Shown here: piece by piece, positions 35,710-47,100 of the stretch
Layout of the letters: the number at the start of each line of letters is the position of its first letter
Numbering within the stretch: position 1 is the stretch's first letter
Origin: Streptomyces sp. XD-27
GTDB lineage: Bacteria > Actinomycetota > Actinomycetes > Streptomycetales > Streptomycetaceae
Direction: 5' to 3'
Assembly: GCF_030553055.1 (NCBI RefSeq)
Contig: NZ_CP130713.1
Location: forward strand, 2,976,001 to 3,040,000
Length of the DNA: 64,000 nt
Program-made: the position numbers and the translations under genes
Notes under the pieces: model-generated
Told to the model about the DNA's origin: nothing
Databases searched by the model: none
The model's input: only the letters and a program-made list of their open reading frames with translations

Positions 35710-36621
35710 TCACACCTTGAGGTACTTGCGGAGCGCGAAGAACGCCGCGAGCGCCGGCATCAACAGGCCGATCGCCAGGACCAGCGGCAACTTGGCGAGC
35801 ACCGCGTCCCAGCCGATGAAGTTGATGACGTCTATGCGCTCCGCCAGCCATCCCTCGACCAGGAACTTCTGCCCGCTGACCAGGAGTACGCAGGCGAAGG
35901 CCGCGCCCATCAGGCCCGCGATGGCGGCCTCCATGATGAACGGCATCTGGATGTAGAAGCTGGAGGCGCCGACCAGCCGCATGATCCCGGTCTCCCTGCG
36001 GCGGCTGAACGCCGACACGCGCACGGTGTTGACGATCAGCATCAGTGCGACGACGAGCATCAGCGCCATCACCCCGAGCGCGGCGTAGTTCATGCCGTTG
36101 AGCAGATTGAACAGGTTCTCCAGGGTGGCCCGCTGGTCCGTGACCTCCTGGACACCCGGACGTGCGGCGAACGCGCTGGAGATGACCCGGAACCGTTCGG
36201 GGTCCTTGAGCTTGACCCGGTACGACTCCTGCATCTGGTCCGGGGTGAGGGAGCTGGCCAGCGGGGAGTCGCCAAACTGCTCCTTGTAGTGCTTGTACGC
36301 CTCTTCGCTGGTCTCGAACTGGACGGACTCGACGATCTTCATCTTGTCCAGTTCGGCGCGGATCTCCTTCTTCTGCTCCTCGGTGGCCGCGCCCTTCTCA
36401 CAGTTGGGCGAGGTCTCCTTGTCGTTCTTGTTGCACAGGAAGATCGAGACGTTGACCTTGTCGTACCAGTAGCCCTTCATCGTGCTGACCTGCTCGCGCA
36501 TCAGCAGCGACCCGCCGAACAGGGCGAGCGAGAGGGCGACGGAGACGATCACCGCGAAGGTCATCGTGAGATTGCGGCGGAGACCGACGCCGATCTCCGA
36601 CAGGACGAACTGGGCGCGCAT
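35710..36621 (-). CDS. ftsX: Cell division protein FtsX
   Basis: 303 aa. First membrane helix 'NLTMTFAVIVSVALSLALFG'. An extracellular domain of about 125 residues carries two cysteines ('SIFLCNKNDKETSPNCEKG') and the motif 'ASSLTPDQMQESYRVKLKDP'. Three further helices include 'YAALGVMALMLVVALMLIVN'. 'FSRRRETGIMRLVGASSFYI' is the FtsX coupling helix. With FtsE it forms the complex that switches on peptidoglycan hydrolases during growth and division. It starts 9 nt after ftsE. Confidence 0.97.
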   Translation of the reverse strand: MRAQFVLSEIGVGLRRNLTMTFAVIVSVALSLALFGGSLLMREQVSTMKGYWYDKVNVSIFLCNKNDKETSPNCEKGAATEEQKKEIRAELDKMKIVESVQFETSEEAYKHYKEQFGDSPLASSLTPDQMQESYRVKLKDPERFRVISSAFAARPGVQEVTDQRATLENLFNLLNGMNYAALGVMALMLVVALMLIVNTVRVSAFSRRRETGIMRLVGASSFYIQMPFIMEAAIAGLMGAAFACVLLVSGQKFLVEGWLAERIDVINFIGWDAVLAKLPLVLAIGLLMPALAAFFALRKYLKV

Positions 36622-36630
36622 GGCGTCCTT

Positions 36631-37320
36631 TCAGTGCTGGTAGCCGTAGACGCCGCGGGACTGGTCGCGGACGAGACGGCCCTTCTCAAGTTCGATCACG
36701 CGCTTGCGCATCTGGTCCACGATCTGCTGGTCGTGGGTGGCCATGACCACCGTGGTCCCGGTCCGGTTGATCCGGTCCAGCAGCTTCATGATCCCGACGG
36801 ACGTCTGCGGGTCGAGGTTGCCCGTCGGCTCGTCCGCGATCAGCAGCATCGGGCGGTTGACGAACGCCCGCGCGATGGCGACCCGCTGCTGCTCACCGCC
36901 GGAGAGCTCGCCGGGCATGCGGGCTTCCTTGCCGCCGAGCCCCACGAGTTCCAGCACCTCGGGAACGGTCTTGCGGATGGCGCCGCGCGGCTTGCCGATC
37001 ACTTCCAGGGCGAAGGCCACGTTCTCCCCCACCGTCTTGTTGGGGAGCAGCCGGAAGTCCTGGAACACCGTCCCCAACTGGCGGCGCATCTGCGGCACCT
37101 TCCAGTTGGAGAGCCGCGCGAGGTCCTTGCCCAGCACATGGACCGCGCCGTGACTGGCGCGTTCCTCGCGGAGGATCAGTCGCAGGAAGGTGGATTTGCC
37201 CGACCCCGAGGACCCCACCAGGAAGACGAACTCGCCCTTCTCGATCTCGAGCGAGACATCCCTCAGGGCGGGGTGGTTCTGCTTGGGGTAGGACTTGGAA
37301 ACGTTGTCGAATCGGATCAC
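36631..37320 (-). CDS. ftsE: Cell division ATP-binding protein FtsE
   Basis: 229 aa from a GTG. All ABC ATPase motifs: Walker A '[17 protein letters not shown]', signature '[17 protein letters not shown]', Walker B '[15 protein letters not shown]', H-loop '[14 protein letters not shown]'. Begins '[20 protein letters not shown]', typical FtsE. Partner of FtsX immediately downstream. prfB lies farther upstream rather than adjacent, with the LAETG gene and a small opposing gene between. Confidence 0.98.
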   Translation of the reverse strand: MIRFDNVSKSYPKQNHPALRDVSLEIEKGEFVFLVGSSGSGKSTFLRLILREERASHGAVHVLGKDLARLSNWKVPQMRRQLGTVFQDFRLLPNKTVGENVAFALEVIGKPRGAIRKTVPEVLELVGLGGKEARMPGELSGGEQQRVAIARAFVNRPMLLIADEPTGNLDPQTSVGIMKLLDRINRTGTTVVMATHDQQIVDQMRKRVIELEKGRLVRDQSRGVYGYQH

Positions 37321-37682
37321 TTAAAGCACCACGGTCGACCTGGGTAGGGGTACGGGCTGCCACTGGCGCGGCTCCCGTCGGTGAGCGTGACCATACGCGA
37401 ACCGCGTGCGGGCGCGCAGTCGTCACTCCCGGTTGGTGCGTTTATTCACGGCGCATCGCGGACAAACCGAGGACAACCGGGGAGAAAACGCCTGCTGACC
37501 GGCCTGAGGATGCTACAGCCCCGGTACGGTCCGGGCGCGGAATCGTACGGGGCGCGCCGAACCGGTCGGAAGCTGGCACAGTAGATGGGGGGAACCGCCC
37601 CCGAAGGGGGAACCATCCCCGGCCCCAAGGCGTTGACACCGTGTCGATCCAGCGGCAGCGCCGCGCGGGAGGAGGAGTGCGC
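37321..37682. other. Divergent intergenic region, ftsE promoter side
   Basis: 362 bp. No gene is convincing. It must carry the ftsEX promoter leftwards. Rightwards a consensus TTGACA lies at 37634-37639, but no good -10 follows. GGAGGAG just before 37683 is the ribosome site of the next gene. Confidence 0.5.
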
Positions 37683-37871
37683 ATGACGTATGACAGGCTC
37701 GTCTGCGCCAACTGCGCGAGCCCCGTCAGCGAGGGCCGCTGCCCGGTCTGCCGGGCCAGCAGGGAGCGGCTGCAGCACGAGGGGCTGTTCGCGGGCGTGA
37801 CCCCGGCGACGCTGGCCGTGCTGCTGTTGGCCCTGGTCGCGGTGGCGCTGTTCGCCCACCAGATCATCTGA
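37683..37871 (+). CDS. Small zinc-ribbon membrane protein
   Basis: 62 aa from the ATG at 37683 with GGAGGAG 8 nt upstream; an upstream ATG-like start at 37641 has no site. Two CxxC pairs form a zinc ribbon ('LVCANCASPVSEGRCPVCRA'), followed by one C-terminal helix 'TLAVLLLALVAVALFAHQII'. Such proteins lie near ftsEX/prfB in Streptomyces. Function unknown. The stem-loop at 38008 ends its transcript. Confidence 0.8.
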   Translation: MTYDRLVCANCASPVSEGRCPVCRASRERLQHEGLFAGVTPATLAVLLLALVAVALFAHQII

Positions 37872-38007
37872 ACTGCCCGTAACGGATACCGTCCGTAACG
37901 AATATTGCCCGCACGATCGTCGCGTCCGCATGCCGTCGTGATGCGTGTCGCCGTGACGCACGCCGTTGTCCCGCCTGGCGTGACGTATACGGCCCCGCGC
38001 ATACGTC

Positions 38008-38041
38008 AAGGGCCCGGAGCGCCGTAGCGCTCCGGGCCCTT
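38008..38041. terminator. Bidirectional terminator between convergent genes
   Basis: Perfect 15-bp stem AAGGGCCCGGAGCGC / GCGCTCCGGGCCCTT with a CGTA loop. It has T-rich sequence on one side and A-rich on the other, so it serves both the rightward zinc-ribbon gene and the leftward LAETG gene. Confidence 0.9.
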
Positions 38042-38063
38042 GTCACTGCCTGTCGCCGGTGGA

Positions 38064-38795
38064 TCAGGCGACGGTGTTGCGGTTGATCAGCCGCGGCATG
38101 AGGCGGAAGCCGATGCCGCCCGCGATCATCGTCGCGGCGCCGACCAGCAGGAACGTGGTGCCGGAGGCACCGGTCTCGGCCAGCTCGCCGTCGCCGGTGT
38201 GGGCCACCTCTTCCTTGGCCTTGCCCTGCTGCACCGGCTTGCTGCCGATGCTGTCGGTGTCGGTGTTGTCGTCGCCACCGTTGTCACCGCCGGTGCCACC
38301 ACCGTTACCGCCGTTGTCCGGCGGGGTGGTCGGCGTGCCGGTCGGCGGGTCCGTCGGCTTGCCCGTGGGCGGGTCCGTCGGCTTGTCGGTCGGCGGGTCC
38401 GTCGGGTCCGTCGGCGGGTCCGTGGGAACGGTCGGCGGGTCCGTCGGAACCGTCGGCGGGTCCGTCGGGACGGTCGGCGGGTCCGTGGGAACCGTCGGCG
38501 GGTCCGTCGGAATGGTCGGCGGGTCCGTCGGGATCGTCGGCGGGTCCGTCGGAATGGTCGGCGGGTCCGTCGGGTCCGTGGGCGGGTCCGTCGGGATCGT
38601 CGTCGGGTCGTCGACCGGCGCCTTCAGCCCGACCTCGACACCGCTCTCGTCCGCGTTGGCCTTGACGCCGACACCGCCGACGTTGACATCGATGCCGACG
38701 GCCGAGGCCGCGCCGGCGGCGGTGAGCGACGCACCGGCCGCGATCACCGCACCGGCCACGATCCGCACGACGCGCAGCCGCGTCTTGTTGGTCAT
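38064..38795 (-). CDS. LAETG-anchored cell-wall protein with proline-threonine stalk
   Basis: 243 aa from the ATG at 38795. Signal peptide 'IVAGAVIAAGASLTAAGAAS', short 'VGIDVNVGGVGVKANADESG' domain, then about 95 residues of 'PTDPPT' repeats. The C-terminal sorting signal is 'GELAETGASGTT', a hydrophobic helix and 'RLMPRLINRN'. LAxTG is the target of class E sortases in Streptomyces, so the protein should be linked to peptidoglycan with the stalk spanning the wall. The N-terminal domain is only about 35 residues, so it may be mainly a spacer or adhesin stem. Confidence 0.85.
   Translation of the reverse strand: MTNKTRLRVVRIVAGAVIAAGASLTAAGAASAVGIDVNVGGVGVKANADESGVEVGLKAPVDDPTTIPTDPPTDPTDPPTIPTDPPTIPTDPPTIPTDPPTVPTDPPTVPTDPPTVPTDPPTVPTDPPTDPTDPPTDKPTDPPTGKPTDPPTGTPTTPPDNGGNGGGTGGDNGGDDNTDTDSIGSKPVQQGKAKEEVAHTGDGELAETGASGTTFLLVGAATMIAGGIGFRLMPRLINRNTVA
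38316..38612. repeat. Coding tandem repeats of the Pro-Thr stalk
   Basis: Degenerate 18- to 21-bp units around GGCGGGTCCGTCGG, encoding 'PTDPPT[VIDG]'. Copy number is likely to differ between strains. Confidence 0.9.
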
Positions 38796-39104
38796 CTGCC
38801 TGCTACCCCCAGTAGCTGTTCTCGTCCATGGAGCAGCGTCCGGGGCAACGGATTCGAGGGGGGTACCGAGTTGCGGCGCCGACGTCGAAGCGCGGCCCGC
38901 CTGCCCCCCATCACACGCGCCCCAGTCATACGCATGCCGCGCGTCAGCTTTCCCCGTTCCCCGAGGCCCGTCAAGGGCATTGCGCACGGAATGCCCGTTA
39001 TACGGGCTCTTGACGGCTCTACGGGTACGCGACTGTGACGAAACAGGTGGTCAGCAGGTTTGGGGAGGTGTCGGGCGGGCTCGCGGACGAGCCCGCGAAC
39101 AGGC
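38796..39104 (-). other. Intergenic region between prfB and the LAETG gene
   Basis: 309 bp. The only feature recognised is the prfB terminator at 39075-39096. The part near 38796 should carry the LAETG promoter, but no hexamers stand out. Confidence 0.5.
39075..39096 (-). terminator. prfB terminator
   Basis: Perfect 9-bp stem GCGGGCTCG / CGAGCCCGC with a 4-nt loop, 9 nt past the prfB stop. Confidence 0.75.
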
Positions 39105-40211
39105 CTACTTCTCCTGCTGCTTGCGCCAGCGGATGCCCGCTTCCAGGAAGCCGTCGATCTCGCCGTCCAGCACGGCCTGCGGGTTGCCGACCTCGAACTC
39201 GGTGCGCAGGTCCTTGACCATCTGGTACGGGTGCAGGACGTACGAACGCATCTGGTTGCCCCAGGAGTTGCCGCCGTCGCCCTTGAGCGCGTCCATCTTG
39301 GCCTGCTCCTCCTGGCGGCGGCGCTCAAGGAGCTTGGCCTGGAGGACGTTCATGGCGGTGGCCTTGTTCTGGATCTGCGACCGCTCGTTCTGGCAGGAGA
39401 CCACGATGCCGGTCGGGATGTGGGTCAGCCGCACCGCGGAGTCGGTGGTGTTGACGCCCTGACCGCCCGGGCCGGAGGAGCGGTACACGTCCACCCGCAG
39501 CTCGGACTCGTCGATCTCGATGTGGTCGGTCTGCTCCACCACGGGCAGCACCTCGACACCCGCGAAGGACGTCTGACGGCGGCCCTGGTTGTCGAACGGC
39601 GAGATGCGCACCAGCCGGTGCGTGCCCTGCTCCACCGAGAGCGTGCCGTACGCGTACGGGGACTGGACGGCGAAGGTGGTCGACTTGATGCCGGCCTCTT
39701 CCGCGTACGAGGTCTCGTACACCTCGGTCTTGTACCCGTGCCGCTCGGCCCAGCGCAGGTACATGCGCTGGAGCTGCTCGGCGAAGTCGGCGGCGTCGAC
39801 GCCACCGGCCTCCGCGCGGATGTTGACCAGGGCCTCACGCGCGTCGTACTCGCCGGACAGGAGGGTGCGCACCTCCATCTCGTCGACGGCCTTGCGCACC
39901 GAGTCCAGCTCGGCGAGGGCCTCGGCGCGCGTGTCCTCGTCGCCCTCGGCCTCGGCGAGCTCGAAGAGCACCTCGACGTCGTCGATCCGGCCGCGCAGCT
40001 CCTCGGTCCGGCGCAGGTGCCCCTGGAGGTAGGAGAGCTTGCTGGTGATCTTCTGCGCGTTGTCCGGGTCGTCCCACAGGGACGGGGCCGCCGCCTGCTC
40101 CTCGAGCACGGCGATGTCGGCCCTCATCTTGTCCAGATCGAGGACCGCCTCGATCGACCCCATGGTGGAGGAGAGGGACTTCAGCTCTTCGGATACATCG
40201 ACGACTGCCAC
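39105..40211 (-). CDS. prfB: Peptide chain release factor 2
   Basis: 368 aa from a GTG. '[19 protein letters not shown]' carries the SPF anticodon-like tripeptide (UGA/UAA reading) near residue 205. '[19 protein letters not shown]' carries the catalytic GGQ near 249. The frame is continuous from the start, without the in-frame UGA and programmed +1 shift of Escherichia coli prfB, as usual in actinobacteria. Sits 67 bp from the convergently oriented neighbour-kinase end on the same strand. Confidence 0.98.
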   Translation of the reverse strand: MAVVDVSEELKSLSSTMGSIEAVLDLDKMRADIAVLEEQAAAPSLWDDPDNAQKITSKLSYLQGHLRRTEELRGRIDDVEVLFELAEAEGDEDTRAEALAELDSVRKAVDEMEVRTLLSGEYDAREALVNIRAEAGGVDAADFAEQLQRMYLRWAERHGYKTEVYETSYAEEAGIKSTTFAVQSPYAYGTLSVEQGTHRLVRISPFDNQGRRQTSFAGVEVLPVVEQTDHIEIDESELRVDVYRSSGPGGQGVNTTDSAVRLTHIPTGIVVSCQNERSQIQNKATAMNVLQAKLLERRRQEEQAKMDALKGDGGNSWGNQMRSYVLHPYQMVKDLRTEFEVGNPQAVLDGEIDGFLEAGIRWRKQQEK

Positions 40212-40278
40212 GCCCCCAGCGTAACGGCTGACGGGGTGATCTTGTCCCGCCCAGTCGGCCGAGCTCTTTCGGGTGCGG

Positions 40279-41634
<1,356 letters not shown>

Positions 41635-41832
41635 GACTGCTTCGACTCCTCCGACAGGGGCCACGTCGGAGGCAAAACTACGCGGCCGAGGCCCTGTGAG
41701 GGCCCCGGCCGGTGACAACTGTCCCCTTCTGGGGTGGAAAACACCCTTCGGATGTCGATAAATCCCCAAAGTCGGTGGCTACGACACCTGGGCCGTCAGC
41801 CGCCGGTCCCGGAGAGTCAGCCGCCGACCGAG

Positions 41833-43548
<1,716 letters not shown>

Positions 43549-43591
43549 GTCATGCGCTCCCTGATCGTGGTCATGTCGGGTGATTCCGTGT

Positions 43592-43671
43592 GATGCGGGT
43601 TGCTGTCTCGCTGTAATCGCGGTGTCGCTGCGATGCGGTGTTGCTGTCTCGCTGTGATGCGGTGTCGCTGA
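43592..43671. repeat. Two 40-bp tandem repeats in the kinase leader
   Basis: Units start GATGCGG at 43592 and 43632 and share GTTGCTGTCTCGCTGT and CGGTGTCGCTG. Inside each unit the TGATGCGG/GTCGCTG pair is itself semi-repeated. Placed 44-124 bp upstream of the kinase start. Confidence 0.75.
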
Positions 43672-43684
43672 TTCCGATGCTTCC

Positions 43685-43706
43685 GACCGGCCGGATCCGG
43701 CCGGTC
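43685..43706. promoter_or_regulatory. Perfect 22-bp palindrome
   Basis: Arms GACCGGCCGGA / TCCGGCCGGTC without a spacer. It could be an operator for either divergent gene or fold as a hairpin in a transcript that reaches it. Confidence 0.4.
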
Positions 43707-43717
43707 GCCCCACTCTA

Positions 43718-43734
43718 GTGCCGGTATACGGCAC
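43718..43734. promoter_or_regulatory. Palindrome GTGCCG-GTATA-CGGCAC
   Basis: Six-base arms around an AT-rich centre, 11 bp from the 22-bp palindrome. The GTATA centre is unusual in this GC-rich gap and suits a regulator site or promoter. Confidence 0.4.
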
Positions 43735-44136
43735 CCGTGGCGGCCCGCTGTCCGGGTGGTGGCCGGGCGGACCCCGCGGGGACTCATGGGAAGACGTGCG
43801 ATCCGGACAGATGGTTGCTCGGGAAACGGCGGCCATCCGGGCCGCGGGCTGGCACAAGGGGAAACGGCGCGGTCTCAAGCGTCCAATTTCGGCCAGCCGA
43901 CCGACCAATCAAGATCATGTACCGGTGGTCGCCGGGCGAACTGTCAGTGGCAGGTGCGAGGATGCACGCAGCACGGATGTCGTGACGGAGCGAAGCGGGG
44001 GGCGCGCGCCGTGCGCCGTACGACCCGGCCCCGTGCCGGGTACGACGTACGACCTGTACGTGCCGACGCGCCTGAGGTCGGCGGGGGAGACGGCACCCCC
44101 TGCCGGTCCCCGGGGCAGAAGGGACCGTTGACGGCT

Positions 44137-47100
44137 ATGCAGATTCGGCTGACCGTCCTCGGGCCGCGCAGCGCCCACCCCGGCCCGCACTCCGGCCCGG
44201 TGCCCCGGTCCCGGTCCGGCGGGGGCTCAACCTCCAGCTCGGGCTCGGGCTCCGGTTTTGCTTCGGATTCCGGCGCGGGCTCCGGGCCGGGCGCGGACTC
44301 CGGGTCCGGCGCGGGCTCAGGCGCCGGGTCGCGGGAGCAGGGCCGTCCCGGCGCGCCCGGCTGCGCCGTCGACGTCCTCGTGACCGCCCCCGTCGGCACC
44401 CCTCTCGCGTCCGTCACCAGCGGCATCACCGCCGCCGCGGCCGCGGCGGGCGCCGACGTCGGTGGCGGTCCCACCGTGCTGTACGCGGGCTCGGTCCGGC
44501 TGGACCCGCAGCGCTGCGCGCTCGGTGAGCCGCCGCTGGTGGACGGCGCGGTGCTGTCCCTCAACGCCCCGGCCGACCCCGACGCCCACGCCGGCGACCC
44601 GGCGGCCGCTGCGGTCGGCGCGCCCGCGCGGCTGGACGTGGTCGCCGGCCCCGACGCCGGCGGTGTCCATCTGCTGCACGGCGGCCAGATCCGCATCGGC
44701 CGCTCGGGCGAGGCGGACGTCACCCTGGACGATCCGGACGTGTCCCGGCTGCACTGCGCCGTCACGGTCGCGGAGGACGGCCGGGTCAGCCTCGCCGACC
44801 TGGACTCGACAAACGGCACGTCCGTGAACGGAGAGCGGGTCGGCGGCACCCCGATACCGCTGGCTCCGGGCGCCCTGCTGCGCATCGGCGAGTCCGCGCT
44901 GCGGCTGCGTGTCCCGGCGACGGAGCCCGTGCCGGGCGGCCTGGCCACGGCCCCGGACGGCGAGGGGCACCTGCGGGTGGGGCCGTACGCCGGGGGTCCG
45001 GCCGCACCGGGCACTGGTGGCGCGTACGAGGGTCCGAGCGCTGGCGGTGCGTACGAAGGGCCGTACGGCGCGGTGTCCGCGTACGGAGCGGGTACGGGTA
45101 CGGCCACGGGCGCGGCGTATGCGCAGGGTGCCGGCTCTGGCCGCACCCCCCACGCCCCGTACGCGTCGGGGCAGCCGGACGCGCGGCACGGCGGCGGTTC
45201 CGCCCGGGCGGGGCACGCGGCCGACGGGCGGGGCACACCGCTGCGAGGGACGCCGGTTCCTCCCGACATCACGGCGGCGGCGGACGGGCACCACGCCGCC
45301 GCGGGGTACGGAGCCACGACGTCCGGTCACGGCACGGGGCAGCCCGCGTACGGGACGGGACAGGCCGGATACGGGACCCCGGCCGGTTACGGAACGGGGC
45401 AGCCCGCGTACGGGACCGGCGAGGCGGGATACGTGCCCGGGCCTGCCTACGGGGCCGATCAGGGCGGAGACGGCGGCGCGATCGCCGGGCCGCCGCCGTC
45501 CGGGCATCCGGAGGGCACCGGCCACACCGGTCCCGGCGGCCGCCCCGACCACGCCCCCGCACCGCCGCGCCGCCGCGGCATAGGGGCCTGGGCCCGGCGG
45601 CTCGCGGGAGGCCGGGCGACGGACCGGCGCACGGACACGGCGGACGGCCGACTCGCGGACGACGCCGACGCGGCACGGGCCAGGGCCGCCGCCGAGGCTG
45701 CCGCGCTGCACCAGCGGTCGCCGGACCTCGCCGACGTCCTGATGACCGTGCTGGGCCCCGGCCCCCGGCTGTGGGAGCGCGGCCCCGGGCACCCGGACAC
45801 GCTGACCGTACGGCTGGGCGTGGCCGACCGGAGGACGGCCGACGGCATGCCGATCCCGGCCGCCCCGGTCACCGTCGACCTCCGGCAGGACGGGAGTCTG
45901 GGTCTGGCCGGACCGCGCGGCCGACTGAGCGGACTTGCCCGTTCCGTCATCGCGCAGCTGGCGGCGCTGCACTCACCCGCCTCGCTGGAGATCGTCCTGA
46001 TCAGCACGGATCGTGCGCGCGACGTGCGGGAGCGGCTGGCGGAGTGGTCCTGGCTGGGCTGGCTGCCGCAGGTGCACCCGGCCCACGGCCAGGACTGCCG
46101 ACTGCTGCTCGCGTACGACCGGGAGCAGGCCGCGGCGCGGACCGCGGAGCTGGTCCGGCGGCTGGACGACAGCCGACTCGGCCCCGCGTGGGTGACCGCG
46201 CCGCCGGCGGCGGTGGCGGCAGCGGCGGACGACCACGGCGGCCCGTACACGCTGGTGGTCGTGGACGGCGATCCGGGTTCGCCGGCGCTGCGCGACACGC
46301 TGGCCCGCCTCGCGGCGGGGGGCGCGGCGGCGGGCGTCCATGTGATCTGCCTGGCCGAGGCGCCCGCGGTGGAGGTGCCCACCCCCTTCCCGGCGGCGTA
46401 CGGGACGGCGTGCGCGGCGTCCCCGGTCTTCGCGGAGTGCGGTGTCGTCGCCCTGCTCAGCGGCGACGTGGCGACCAGCCTGCACGTGGCCCGCCCGGAC
46501 CGCGCCGACCGCGCCCCGCACGCGGGCTCGTACGCGTACGAGCAGGGCGGCACGGGCTCCGCCGGGACCGGCGGCCAGGCCGACGCGCAGGGTCGGGGCA
46601 TCGGCACGGGCACGAACGCGGGCACGCCCGCGGCGGAACACGGCCAGGCGCCCGTCGGCTCCGACGCGGGGGGCGCCGAGGGCGCCGGGGGCGCCGGGTG
46701 CTCCGGGTACGGGCGACCGGCGCGGCAGGCTCACGGGGCCGCCCCGCGCGGTGCGGAGGCGCCAGCCGATCCGGCGATCCAGGCCCCACACAGCGGCAGC
46801 ACACCCGGCAACGCGCCGGGCACCCCGCACCCGCGCCCCAGCGCACCGGCTGGCGGCGGGACCGCCCAACCGACCGCGCATCCGGCGGCCCAGAGCCCGC
46901 GCACCACGGACGCCTACGGCCGATCCGGCGCCCCATCCCCGCGCCCCGGCACATCGGCGGCAGGTGGGACCGCCCACCCCGGACCCGCACAACCGGCGCA
47001 CCACAACCCAGGCACCACCCCCGGCGGCCACGAAACCGACGTCCACGGCCGGCCCGGCCCCGCGCACCCGCACCCCCACGCATCCACCGCAAGCGGGACG

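Larger units (their letters stand above)
43549..44136. other. Divergent intergenic region between kinase and FHA-ATPase genes
   Basis: 588 bp without a credible gene. It holds a duplicated 40-bp unit and two perfect palindromes (listed separately) on the kinase side. The kinase-distal half has no recognised element besides the weak GAAGGGACC before 44137. Confidence 0.55.

Noticed and set aside
38316..38612. CRISPR-like array
   Set aside because: Units are contiguous and encode PTDPPT in an intact wall protein; there are no spacers of constant length.
39105..40211. Programmed +1 frameshift in prfB
   Set aside because: The reading frame is continuous from the GTG with no early in-frame UGA.
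43756..44136. N-terminal extension of the FHA-ATPase gene
   Set aside because: No ribosome site, atypical composition and overlap with palindromes. The ATG at 44137 begins a regular beta strand of the mature fold.
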